From assembly GCF_004117935.1 (NCBI RefSeq), contig NZ_SDOY01000040.1, positions 1 to 64,000 of the forward strand: 64,000 bases of DNA. The letters run 5' to 3'. This document shows positions 47,510 through 55,362 of the stretch, one piece after another. The notes below the pieces were generated by a model, which worked only from the letters and a program-made list of their open reading frames with translations, was not told the origin of the DNA and made no database searches. This stretch comes from Streptomyces roseicoloratus (lineage in GTDB: Bacteria > Actinomycetota > Actinomycetes > Streptomycetales > Streptomycetaceae). Positions within the stretch are counted from its first letter, which is position 1. Each line of letters starts with the position of its first letter. A program made the translations under genes and the position numbers.

Positions 47510-49930
47510 ATGGAATCCTCCCTGCCTCCCGCGGAAGAGCTGAAGCTCGTCGACCGCGAACTGGCCCGGCTGGACGCGCACCGGGCGAGCCTGCTGGTCC
47601 GCCGTGACTGGTTGCTGCGGGTGCTGAACGCGCAGCGGGTCGCCCTGCCGGCACCGCCGCCGCACGTCCGGCCGCCCGGGGCCGCGGCCTGGCCGCCCCG
47701 GCAGCCCGAGGCGACGCCGCGCAGCACGCAGAACGTGCTGCTCACCCTGGGCGGGGTGCTGCTGTCCGTCGCCGCGCTGGTCTTCACTCTGGTCAGCTGG
47801 GTCTCGATGGGCATCGGCGGCCGGTCCTCGGTGCTGTCCATGGTGACGGTGGCCGCGCTGGCGGCCCCGGCGGTCCTGCTGCGTCGCGAGCTGCGCTCGA
47901 CGGCGGAGTCGGTGGCGGCGATCGGTCTGGTCCTGACGGTGCTCGACGCCTACGCCCTGCACCGGGTGGCCCTCCCGGACGTGGCCGGGCTCGCGTACAC
48001 GGCGGCGGTGTCGGCGGTGCTGGCCGGGCTCTGGGCGGCGTACGGCTCGGCCCTCGGCCGGCTGGCGCTGCCGCTCCCGGCGGCCGTGGTCGCGGCGCAA
48101 CTGCCGCTTCCGCTCGGGGTGCTGGCTGCCGGCGGCGGGGTCGTCCCGTTCGCGTGGGCGGCGCTCGCGACGGCCGTCCTCGACCTGGTCGCCGTGCTGG
48201 GGGCCGGGGCGCTGCCGGTGCGGGTGACGGCGGGCGCGGGAGCGGCCGTTCTGGGCGGCTGGGCGCTGCTCACGGGTCTGTTCCTGTCCTTCACGGGCCC
48301 GCTGCGCGCGGCTGCGCTGCTCCTCGCGTGCGCCGGGGTGCTGCTGTTCCTCGCGGTGCGCCACCGCGGCTCGGCGCTCGCCTCCGCGCTGGTGGCGGGC
48401 CTCGCGGTGGTCGCCGCGGCGGGCGGGCTGCTGCGGGCCGCCGTGCCGGAGGCCTGGCAGGTTCCCGGCTACGCGGTCTGCGGCATGGTCCTGGCGGCCG
48501 CGGCGTGGTGGGGTTTCGGCGTCCGCGCCCGTCGCGAGGGCGGGGATGTCCGGCCCGCCGGCTCCTCGTCGCCGGCGGGTGCGGTGCGGAACGGGCTGGT
48601 CGCCGCGGGCGGCGGCGTGCTCGGGATCGGCGTGATGTGGGCGCTGCCGCCGGTGGCGGCGGGGCTGCTGGGGCCGTTGGCCCGGCGTACGGCGGTGTGG
48701 TCGGGCGAGCACTCCGCTCCCGTCCTGACCTGGATTCCGGCGACGGCGCCGTCGGTGCTGCTGCTCGCGGCCGTGGCCCTCACGGCGGTGCCCCGCGCGT
48801 GGGCACGCGGTGGGGCGCTGCTGCTGGTGTGGGCGCTGCTGACCGCACTGCCGGTGTCCCTGGAGCTGTCGTACGCCGTGACGACGGCGGTCCAGCTGGC
48901 CGCCGCGGCGATGGCCCTGTCCGTCTCGCTGCGTCCCGGCGTGGTGCTGCGGGGTGCGGCGTCCTCGGCGGTCATGGGCTGGCCGGCGTTCTCGTGCGGG
49001 CTGGTGTCCGCGGCCGGGGCGGTGGCTCTGGGCCTCGACGCGCGGGGGGCGACGTTCGCGGTGCTGGGCGTGCTCGTGGTCCTGTTCGGCGGGGTCGCGG
49101 TGGCCGGGGACGGGGTCCGGCGGCTGGTCGCGGCCTGTGTGACGGTGTCGGCCGTGGCGGGCCTGGCCGGCGCCGGGGCGGCGGCTGCCGGTCTCGGCGT
49201 GGCGGCGAGCGGTCTCGTGCTGCTGGCCGTGCCGGCCGGGACGGCCGCCGTGGGCGCGTGGCTGCGGCGGCGTCCGGTGGCCGTGGCGGTGGAGGCCACG
49301 GGCGCGGCGGTGGGGGTGTGCGCGCTGGTCCTGGCGGCCGGGCGGCCCGCTCTGCTCGCGCTCGCGCTGGCGCTCGGCGGTGTGGTCGCGGCGGCGACGG
49401 CGGTGCGACCGGAGCGGCGCCGTGTCGCCTCCTGGGTCGCGGCGGGTCTCTTCCTGCTCGCCACGTGGGTGCGGCTGGTGGTCTGGGAGGTGACGACGCC
49501 GGAGGCGTACACGCTGCCGGTGACGGTCCCGGCCCTGGTGGTGGGTGTGCTGCGGCGGCGCCGCGACCGGGAGGCGTCGTCGTGGACGGCGTACGGGCCT
49601 GGTCTGGCGGCGACGCTGGTGCCGAGCCTGTTCGCGGCCTGGGCCGACGCGCAGGGGACGCGTCCGCTGCTGCTGGGGGTGGCGGCGCTCGTGGTGACGC
49701 TGCTGGGCGCGCGGTTCCGGCTGCAGGCTCCGCTGGTGCTCGGCGGGACGGTGCTGGCCCTGGACGGGCTGCACGAGCTGGCGCCGTACGTGCTGCAGGC
49801 GGTGGGCGCGCTGCCGCGCTGGCTGCCGCCGGCCCTGGCGGGTCTGCTGCTGCTCGCGGTGGGGGCGACGTACGAGCAGCGGCTGCGGGACGCCCGCCGG
49901 CTCCGGGAGCGGCTGGGCCGGCTGCGCTGA
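47510..49930 (+). CDS. Large polytopic membrane protein (SCO7613 C-terminal-like)
   Basis: The 806-residue protein has a cytoplasmic N-terminus with a coiled-coil (PPAEELKLVDRELARLDAHRASLLVRRDWLLRVL) and a Pro-rich linker, then about 20 or more hydrophobic helices of Ala/Val/Leu/Gly spread to the end. The segment STQNVLLTLGGVLLSVAALVF matches, from memory, the Streptomyces family named SCO7613 C-terminal domain membrane protein. No transporter motif is visible. ATG 47510 is used; an upstream GTG at 47489 is possible. It lies between two tRNA-Val genes. Confidence 0.8.
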   Translation: MESSLPPAEELKLVDRELARLDAHRASLLVRRDWLLRVLNAQRVALPAPPPHVRPPGAAAWPPRQPEATPRSTQNVLLTLGGVLLSVAALVFTLVSWVSMGIGGRSSVLSMVTVAALAAPAVLLRRELRSTAESVAAIGLVLTVLDAYALHRVALPDVAGLAYTAAVSAVLAGLWAAYGSALGRLALPLPAAVVAAQLPLPLGVLAAGGGVVPFAWAALATAVLDLVAVLGAGALPVRVTAGAGAAVLGGWALLTGLFLSFTGPLRAAALLLACAGVLLFLAVRHRGSALASALVAGLAVVAAAGGLLRAAVPEAWQVPGYAVCGMVLAAAAWWGFGVRARREGGDVRPAGSSSPAGAVRNGLVAAGGGVLGIGVMWALPPVAAGLLGPLARRTAVWSGEHSAPVLTWIPATAPSVLLLAAVALTAVPRAWARGGALLLVWALLTALPVSLELSYAVTTAVQLAAAAMALSVSLRPGVVLRGAASSAVMGWPAFSCGLVSAAGAVALGLDARGATFAVLGVLVVLFGGVAVAGDGVRRLVAACVTVSAVAGLAGAGAAAAGLGVAASGLVLLAVPAGTAAVGAWLRRRPVAVAVEATGAAVGVCALVLAAGRPALLALALALGGVVAAATAVRPERRRVASWVAAGLFLLATWVRLVVWEVTTPEAYTLPVTVPALVVGVLRRRRDREASSWTAYGPGLAATLVPSLFAAWADAQGTRPLLLGVAALVVTLLGARFRLQAPLVLGGTVLALDGLHELAPYVLQAVGALPRWLPPALAGLLLLAVGATYEQRLRDARRLRERLGRLR

Positions 49931-49952
49931 GGCCGCGATGGCGCCGGGAACG

Positions 49953-49991
49953 CCGAGGGCCCGGAGACGGTGATCGTCTCCGGGCCCTCGG
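49953..49991. terminator. 17-bp stem between membrane protein and tRNA-Val
   Basis: Perfect arms 49953-49969 and 49975-49991 with a 5-nt loop. It is downstream of both the rightward membrane protein and the leftward tRNA. Confidence 0.9.
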
Positions 49992-50000
49992 TCCGGGTGG

Positions 50001-50072
50001 TGGGCGATACTGGGTTCGAACCAGTGACCTCTTCGGTGTGAACGAAGCGCTCTCCCACTGAGCTAATCGCCC
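50001..50072 (-). tRNA. tRNA-Val (CAC), second copy
   Basis: Leftward 72-nt cloverleaf with acceptor GGGCGAT/ATCGCCC and anticodon loop TTCACAC (CAC). It differs from the copy at 47.3 kb by a few bases in the D loop, variable loop and T loop (TTCGAAC here). CCA is not encoded. Confidence 0.95.
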
Positions 50073-50125
50073 GGGCGCACCGCAAACATTACCCCATGTC
50101 AGCGGCGGTCCCGAACCACGTCAGG

Positions 50126-50617
50126 TCACTGGTCGATCTTCCACGGCATGACGAAGCCGAACTTCCACACGTAGACGCCGAGCAGCACGCCCATGATCAC
50201 CAGGCCGACGGTGGTGAGGATGATGTTCCGCCGGCGGACCTTGGGGTCGAGGGCGCGCTGGGCGGCCTCGGTGACCTTGCGCTTGGTCCAGCGCAGCACC
50301 AGCTGGGCCCAGACGAACTCGGTCGCCCAGATCGCCATGCCGGCGAAGATCACCAGCCAGCCGGGGCCGGGCAGCGGCAGCATCACGATGCCGGCGCCGA
50401 CGACGGCCAGGCCGACGATGAAGACGCCGACCTGCCAGCTCAGGTGCAGGGTCCGGCGGGCCTTGATGAACTCCGGCGCCCGTGAGCCGAGGGGCGCCTC
50501 GTCGGTGCCCCCGGAGCCGCTGTCCCCCGTGCTCGCCGGCGTGCCCACCGGCTTCTTCACACCGCTGCCCCCGTCGGCCGCGGACTCCCCGGTGCGCTCG
50601 TCACTCTCCGCATTCAT
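50126..50617 (-). CDS. TIGR02611-type actinobacterial membrane protein
   Basis: The 163-residue protein has a disordered Gly/Ser/Thr/Asp N-terminus of about 45 residues, then four hydrophobic segments with the signature VMLPLPGPGWLVIFAGMAIWATEFVWA and a basic cytoplasmic loop (RWTKRKVTEAAQRALDPKVRRR). This PGPGW...ATE block marks the TIGR02611 family. Function unknown. It is divergent from ssgB, and the 189-bp gap holds both promoters. Confidence 0.85.
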   Translation of the reverse strand: MNAESDERTGESAADGGSGVKKPVGTPASTGDSGSGGTDEAPLGSRAPEFIKARRTLHLSWQVGVFIVGLAVVGAGIVMLPLPGPGWLVIFAGMAIWATEFVWAQLVLRWTKRKVTEAAQRALDPKVRRRNIILTTVGLVIMGVLLGVYVWKFGFVMPWKIDQ

Positions 50618-50721
50618 GGCCCCAACTTACCGGACGGGACCGGCGGGCTGAAATGGCGGTATTACCCGCAGTTACATACACCCGAACGAGCTACCTGAAC
50701 GATCACAAAACAGACAGAGGG

Positions 50722-50748
50722 GTTTACAACGGCACCGTAGGTGGCATG
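50722..50748 (+). promoter_or_regulatory. Candidate sigma-H-type promoter of ssgB
   Basis: GTTTAC (50722-50727), 15-bp spacer, GGCATG (50743-50748), about 50 bp upstream of the ssgB ATG. ssgB is reported to be under the stress/sporulation sigma factor SigH in S. coelicolor, whose promoters have GTTT-type -35 and G-rich -10 elements. The match is by eye and the exact elements are inferred. Confidence 0.45.
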
Positions 50749-50806
50749 TCGATTTCGCCGACGTGCGAATCCCCGAGCGCACACTGAGCGAAAGGCCCTG
50801 GCGCTT

Positions 50807-51220
50807 ATGAACACCACGGTCAGCTGCGAGCTGCACCTGCGCCTCGTTGTGTCGAGCGAGTCATCACTGCCTGTACCCGCGGGCCTGCGGTATGACACGG
50901 CCGATCCGTATGCCGTGCACGCCACCTTCCACACCGGAGCCGAGGAGACGGTCGAATGGGTCTTCGCCCGCGACCTTCTCGCCGAGGGCCTGCACCGGCC
51001 CACCGGCACGGGCGACGTCCGTGTCTGGCCGTCCCGCAGCCACGGCCAGGGAGTCGTCTGCATCGCGCTGAGCTCCCCCGAGGGCGAAGCCCTGCTCGAG
51101 GCCCCGGCGAGGGCCCTGGAGTCGTTCCTGAAGCGGACCGACGCCGCCGTGCCGCCCGGCACCGAGCACCGTCACTTCGACCTGGACACGGAGCTCTCCC
51201 ACATCCTGGCCGACAGCTGA
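50807..51220 (+). CDS. ssgB: Sporulation-specific cell division protein SsgB
   Basis: SsgB recruits FtsZ to future septum sites in aerial hyphae, together with SsgA. The 137-residue sequence (MNTTVSCELHLRLVV..., WVFARDLLAEGL, DVRVWPSR, FLKRTDAAVPPGTE) is, from memory, almost identical to S. coelicolor SsgB, which is extremely conserved. ATG 50807 is the family start. The gene is monocistronic with a hairpin after it. It marks the host as a sporulating streptomycete. Confidence 0.96.
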   Translation: MNTTVSCELHLRLVVSSESSLPVPAGLRYDTADPYAVHATFHTGAEETVEWVFARDLLAEGLHRPTGTGDVRVWPSRSHGQGVVCIALSSPEGEALLEAPARALESFLKRTDAAVPPGTEHRHFDLDTELSHILADS

Positions 51221-51238
51221 GCCAGGCCTACAGCCGCA

Positions 51239-51269
51239 CGGCGCCGTCCGACTCGGGGAGACGGCGCCG
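51239..51269 (+). terminator. Hairpin after ssgB
   Basis: 10-bp arms CGGCGCCGTC (51239-51248) and GACGGCGCCG (51260-51269), 11-nt loop, 18 bp past the ssgB stop. Confidence 0.75.
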
Positions 51270-51292
51270 CGCGGACAGTCGCGTACGTCCAC

Positions 51293-51339
51293 CATCGGCG
51301 CTCCACACCGCGCAGCCGGCGCGGTGCGGGGCGCCGATG
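51293..51339. other. Nested inverted repeats upstream of the CGNR gene
   Basis: Outer arms CATCGGCGC/GCGCCGATG (51293-51301, 51331-51339) enclose CACCGCGC/GCGCGGTG (51306-51313, 51319-51326). A -10-like TAGAGT follows at 51358-51363. It could be a second ssgB terminator or an operator overlapping the next promoter. Confidence 0.5.
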
Positions 51340-51411
51340 CCCGTTCCCGGCTCGCGCTAGAGTCAGCGCAATTCCGCGGGCGCCCGCCCGCAGCCGGCCA
51401 GGGAGCGAATC

Positions 51412-51969
51412 GTGCTGATCCCCCACGACACCCGGATCGCCCTCGACACCGTCGTCGATCTGATGAACACCGCCCCGCGGGGTGACCGCGACGACGGGCT
51501 CGGGGACGTCCAGGCGCTGCAGTCCTTCGTGCACGCCCACAAGATCAGTGACGTGGGCACGCTCGGACCGGACGACCTGCGCGCCGTGCTCGAGGTGCGG
51601 GAACGCTTCACCGCCGTCTTCTCGGCGCCCGACGCCCGGATCGCCGCCACGCTGATCAACCAGCTGGTCGCCGAGGCCGGGACCACGCCGCAGCTGACCG
51701 ACCACGACGGCTACGACTGGCACGTGCACTACTTCGCACCCGGCGCCTCCGTCGCCGACCACCTGGCGGCCGACTGCGGCATGGCGCTCGCCGTCATCGT
51801 CGTCGCGGGCGAGCAGGAGCGGCTGCGCCGCTGCGAGGCGCCGGACTGCGGCCGGGCCTTCGTCGACCTCTCCCGCAACCGCTCACGCCGCTACTGCGAC
51901 AGCCGCACCTGCGGCAACCGCCTGCACGTCGCCGCCTACCGGGCCCGTCGCAAGGAAGCCGCCGGCTGA
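51412..51969 (+). CDS. CGNR zinc-finger protein with ABATE domain (putative stress regulator)
   Basis: The 185-residue protein starts at GTG 51412. The N-terminal ABATE-like region (DTRIALDTVVDLMNTAP, DDLRAVLEVRERF) precedes a C-terminal CGNR finger: CEAPDCGRAFVDLSRN, SRRYCDSRTCGNR with four Cys and a basic tail. Such proteins are thought to be transcription regulators that bind DNA with the finger. It follows ssgB but has its own -10-like sequence. The target is unknown. Confidence 0.85.
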   Translation: MLIPHDTRIALDTVVDLMNTAPRGDRDDGLGDVQALQSFVHAHKISDVGTLGPDDLRAVLEVRERFTAVFSAPDARIAATLINQLVAEAGTTPQLTDHDGYDWHVHYFAPGASVADHLAADCGMALAVIVVAGEQERLRRCEAPDCGRAFVDLSRNRSRRYCDSRTCGNRLHVAAYRARRKEAAG

Positions 51970-52011
51970 ACCCGTCCCGCCTCCCGTCCGGCGGCACGCC
52001 CGCGCCCGCCC

Positions 52012-52197
52012 TCACAGCAGGAACAGATCGTGGACGGCGGCCATGAGCAGCAGACCGCCGATCACCGCGAGGAAGATCATCAGCGGCGGCTGGGAGAGCG
52101 CGAACAGGCAGCCGCGCGGCTCCTCCGTGGGAGCGGGCGTCGAGGTGGGAACGGGGTCCCGCGAGGTATCCAGCATCTCGGGGGGATGATGGGGCAC
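52012..52197 (-). CDS. Small C-terminally anchored membrane protein (61 aa)
   Basis: GTG 52197 is preceded by AGGTGG. The 61-residue protein has a polar Pro/Thr-rich N-terminus and one C-terminal helix (LMIFLAVIGGLLLMAAVHDLFLL). The topology looks tail-anchored. Function unknown; it converges on the CGNR gene. Confidence 0.6.
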   Translation of the reverse strand: MPHHPPEMLDTSRDPVPTSTPAPTEEPRGCLFALSQPPLMIFLAVIGGLLLMAAVHDLFLL

Positions 52198-52309
52198 GGA
52201 CCACCTCGAAGATCCCGCAACACACCCGGCGACACGCCCCGTTCACCCCATCCCGTGGTGGGCGCGACCAGGAAGCGTCAGAACCGGTCAGACCGCGGTC
52301 GGATCCCGG

Positions 52310-52735
52310 TCATATTCCGTGCTTCTTCAAGATCGCCTCGATGTCGCTGAAGTCCTCGTCGGCGGCCTGCGCCCGCGGCTTCGCCGCCGGACCGCGCTGA
52401 CCGGCACCGAGCGACGGCGCCGAGGCGGACGGCGCCACGGCGGCCCGGTCCTCTCCCCCGGCGGTCTGCTTCCGTCCGGCCCTGCGCCGCTCGATCGCCC
52501 GCGTCGACGAGAAGAGCAGCCACGCGGCGCCCAGCACGCCGAAGCCGGCCCAGGCGGTGGGGCTGAAGGCCGTCTCGGACAGCCACTCCACCGCACCCGT
52601 CATCACCAGCCCCAGGGGCACCAGCGCGTACGCGGCCATCCGGGCCGCGGCCAGGAACCGCTTGCGGAAGGCCGTGATCGCGGCGATGCCCAGGCCGGCC
52701 GCGGCCACCGCGGAGCAAATGGTCTCGGCAAGCAT
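52310..52735 (-). CDS. Hypothetical membrane protein (141 aa)
   Basis: ATG 52735 follows AGGAGG. The protein has three hydrophobic helices (ICSAVAAAGLGIAAITAF, MAAYALVPLGLVMTGAVEWL, PTAWAGFGVLGAAWLLFSS) in the first 80 residues, then a basic disordered stretch and a C-terminal DEDFSDIEAILKKHGI motif that recurs in streptomycete proteins and may be a short interaction helix. Divergent from the DsbA-like gene. Function unknown. Confidence 0.75.
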   Translation of the reverse strand: MLAETICSAVAAAGLGIAAITAFRKRFLAAARMAAYALVPLGLVMTGAVEWLSETAFSPTAWAGFGVLGAAWLLFSSTRAIERRRAGRKQTAGGEDRAAVAPSASAPSLGAGQRGPAAKPRAQAADEDFSDIEAILKKHGI

Positions 52736-52870
52736 GCGATCCTCCTGGTCCCGGCTGATACGTCCCTTCCATCCTGCACCGCCCGGCCCCCGCGCGGCCA
52801 TGTTCCGGGCCCCGGATCAGGGAGATCTCCGGGTCGTCCCCCAGGGACGGCCGGATGGGAGACTCTTCCC

Positions 52871-53383
52871 ATGAGTGAGTCCACCACCCCCGCCTCCCCC
52901 GTCGTCCTGGAGGCCTGGTTCGACCTGCAGTGCCCCGACTGCTTCAAGGCCCTCGACGACGTCCGCGCCCTGCGCGCGACGTACGGCGAGCGCCTCGAGG
53001 TCCAGCTGCGCCACTTCCCGCTGCCCAAGCACAAGCACGCCTACGCCGCGGCCCAGGCCGCCGAGGAGGCCTTCGCGCAGGGCAAGGGCTGGCCGTACAC
53101 CGAGGCCCTGCTCGCCAGGACCGCCGAGCTCGGCGAGCGCGGCGAGCCGGTGCTCCTGGAGGTGGCCCGCGAACTGGACCTGGACGCCGAGGAGTTCGAC
53201 ACCGCGCTGATCGACGGACGGCACCTGCTGACCGTCGACGCGGACGAGGCCGAGGGCAAGGCGATCAAGGTCACCGGTACGCCCACGTACGTCATCGGCG
53301 GCGAGCGCCTCGACGGCGGCCAGAGCCAGGACGGCCTGCGCGAGCGCGCCGAGGAGATCGTCGACGGCCTGCTGAAGGGCTGA
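52871..53383 (+). CDS. DsbA-family thioredoxin-fold oxidoreductase (FrnE-like), cytoplasmic
   Basis: The 170-residue protein has active-site CPDC early (residues 20-23), a helical insert (AAAQAAEEAFAQGKGWPYTEALL), and the cis-Pro loop VTGTPTYVIGGERLDGGQ. There is no signal peptide or membrane anchor, so it likely works in the cytosol, as FrnE-like proteins do. Substrate unknown. The 161-bp gap after it is a run of short GGCCG-type repeats without a gene. Confidence 0.85.
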   Translation: MSESTTPASPVVLEAWFDLQCPDCFKALDDVRALRATYGERLEVQLRHFPLPKHKHAYAAAQAAEEAFAQGKGWPYTEALLARTAELGERGEPVLLEVARELDLDAEEFDTALIDGRHLLTVDADEAEGKAIKVTGTPTYVIGGERLDGGQSQDGLRERAEEIVDGLLKG

Positions 53384-53544
53384 GAACCCGCCGCCCGGCG
53401 AGGCCGTTCAGCGAGTCGGGCCGTTCAGCCACTTCCGGCCCGCCAGGCCGATCGGGCCAGCCAGGACGGCCAGGTCGGTCAGGCCCGCCGGGTCGGTCGG
53501 GCCGCGAGGCCGGCGCGGCGCCCGCCGCGGCTGCCCCGCCCGCC

Positions 53545-54381
53545 CTACAGCGGCTTGGCGCTGTTGAGGTGGGTCGTGCGGTAGCCCAGGGACTCGTAGA
53601 GGCTGATCGCCGCCGTGTTGCCCGCGAAGACGTGCAGCCCCAGCAGGGCCTCGCCGGCCGCGAGCGCCGCGCGTTCGGCGACCAGCATCAGCCCCCGGCC
53701 GTAGCCCCGGCCCCGCTGCTCCTCGACGACCTCGACCTCGTACACGAAGCCCGTCCACCGGCCCGGTTCCAGCTCGATCCGGCCGCTCCAGAGGAAGCCG
53801 GCGACCCGCTCGTCCCGTACGGCCACCTCCACCGTGATGCCCGGCGTGGCCAGGCCCTGCGGCAGGAAGCGGCGACGGCTGTCCTCCGCCTTGGCGCGGG
53901 CCTGCGCCTCCGGCACCCCGCGGTCGATCCAGCTCTGCGCGAAGGCGTCCATGGAGCGGGCCGACCACTCGGCGAACTCCTCCTCGGTGACCGGCCGGTG
54001 GGCGAAGCCGTCCGGAAGGTCCGGCGGCTCGGACGGCAGCTCCTTGAGCATGTTCCGGCTGCGCTCCGTGTAGCCGAGCGAGGTCGCCATCCGCAGGGCG
54101 CCCACCGCGTCCGCGGGCACCGAGATCCGCACCTCGCCGCAGCCCCAGGAGCGCAGCACCTCCTCGGACGCGAGCGCCGCCACCGTGCCGCGGCCGCGGC
54201 CGCGGTCCGGCTCGTCGACCCGGAGGTCCGAGATCACCCCCACCGCGGCCCCGAAGGCCGGATCCGTGGAGAGGTGGACGGAGCCGACCCGGCGGCTGTT
54301 CACGCAGATGTCGTAGGTGCGCGAACGGCCGCCGTCGGCGGACTGCTGGAGCGGCTCGGAGGGCCGCAGGGTCGTGGTCAT
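53545..54381 (-). CDS. Tandem GNAT-domain acetyltransferase
   Basis: The 278-residue protein has two GNAT-like halves. The N-terminal one has ISDLRVDEPDRGRGRGTVAALAS; the C-terminal one has YEVEVVEEQRGRGYGRGLMLVAE and LHVFAGNTAAISLYESLGYR, a good acetyl-CoA-binding motif A and B. The C-terminal half is probably the active one. Mycothiol synthase has a similar duplicated plan, but this gene lacks its specific context. ATG 54381 is used; GTG 54429 is an alternative. Substrate unknown. Confidence 0.85.
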   Translation of the reverse strand: MTTTLRPSEPLQQSADGGRSRTYDICVNSRRVGSVHLSTDPAFGAAVGVISDLRVDEPDRGRGRGTVAALASEEVLRSWGCGEVRISVPADAVGALRMATSLGYTERSRNMLKELPSEPPDLPDGFAHRPVTEEEFAEWSARSMDAFAQSWIDRGVPEAQARAKAEDSRRRFLPQGLATPGITVEVAVRDERVAGFLWSGRIELEPGRWTGFVYEVEVVEEQRGRGYGRGLMLVAERAALAAGEALLGLHVFAGNTAAISLYESLGYRTTHLNSAKPL

Positions 54382-54531
54382 CACCCGTGTTCTACCCAGC
54401 GGGCCGCCGTCCGTCATCAGGTTTCTCACGGCACCGCCCCGACCGGGCCGCCCAGCCGGTCACGGCACCGCGCCGGCCGGCCTGCGCGCTCCGGGCCGGC
54501 ACCGTCGACCCGTGCGGTTGCGCCCTGGCTC

Positions 54532-55362
54532 TCAGCCGAGCCGCGGGTCCCGGTCCCGGGCCGCGCGCTCGTCGAAGATCCGCATCGCCTTGGCCGTGAC
54601 GGGACCCGGTGCCACGGCGAGCTCCCGGTCGTCCACCCGGTGCACGGCCTGGACGTCACGCAGGGTCGAGGTCAGGAAGATCTCGTCGGCGCTCTCCAGG
54701 ACGTCCAGCGGCAGGTCGGCCTCCTCCGCGCCGGTCCACTCCACGGCCAGGGCACGGGTGATGCCCGCGAGGCAGCCGGAGGAGACCGGAGGGGTGAGGA
54801 TGCGGCCGTCGACCACCACGAAGACGTTGGAGCCGGTGCCCTCGCAGAGCAGGCCGGCCGTGTTGCCGAACAGCGCCTCCGAGGCGCCGCGCTCGTGCGC
54901 GCGGGCCAGCGCGACGACGTTCTCGGCGTACGAGGTGGTCTTCAGGCCCGTGAGCGCGCCGCGCTCGTTGCGGGTCCAGGGGACGGTGATCACGGCGGTG
55001 GTGTCCGGTCGCCGGCTGGTGCCGCCGAGCGCCACGACCAGGCTGGTGCCGGAATCGCCGCGTTCGGAGCCGAGCGGCGAGACGCCGCCGGTGTACGTGA
55101 TGCGGAGCCGGCCGAGCTCCACGGGGTTCGCCTCGAGGACGGCGGCGCAGGCCCGGCGGACCTCGTCGAGATCGGGGTCCGGCAGTCCGAGGCCGCGGGC
55201 GGAGCGGGTCAGCCGCTCCAGGTGAAGGGTGAGAGCAAACGTTTCTCCACGTTCGGCCTTGACCGTCTCGAAGATGCCGTCGCCGACGGTGAGACCGTGG
55301 TCCAGGACGGACACCCGGGCGGTCTCCGCGTCGTGCAGTGCGCCGTTGACCCAGAGTTTCAT
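54532..55362 (-). CDS. pabC: Aminotransferase class IV, 4-amino-4-deoxychorismate lyase type
   Basis: PLP enzyme that releases p-aminobenzoate from aminodeoxychorismate. The 276-residue protein shows VSVLDHGLTVGDGIFET, the PLP Lys in GLKTTSYAENV, EGTGSNVFVV and EIFLTSTLRDVQAVHRVD. ATG 55362 overlaps the stop of the chorismate-binding gene (ATGA), so the pair makes PABA for folate. A branched-chain aminotransferase role is less likely given the partner. Confidence 0.88.
   Translation of the reverse strand: MKLWVNGALHDAETARVSVLDHGLTVGDGIFETVKAERGETFALTLHLERLTRSARGLGLPDPDLDEVRRACAAVLEANPVELGRLRITYTGGVSPLGSERGDSGTSLVVALGGTSRRPDTTAVITVPWTRNERGALTGLKTTSYAENVVALARAHERGASEALFGNTAGLLCEGTGSNVFVVVDGRILTPPVSSGCLAGITRALAVEWTGAEEADLPLDVLESADEIFLTSTLRDVQAVHRVDDRELAVAPGPVTAKAMRIFDERAARDRDPRLG

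Noticed and set aside
47268..50072. Integrated element bounded by the two tRNA-Val(CAC) genes
   Set aside because: Only one large membrane-protein gene lies between them, no integrase or phage gene is present, and both tRNAs are complete with their own terminators. Simple tRNA duplication is enough.
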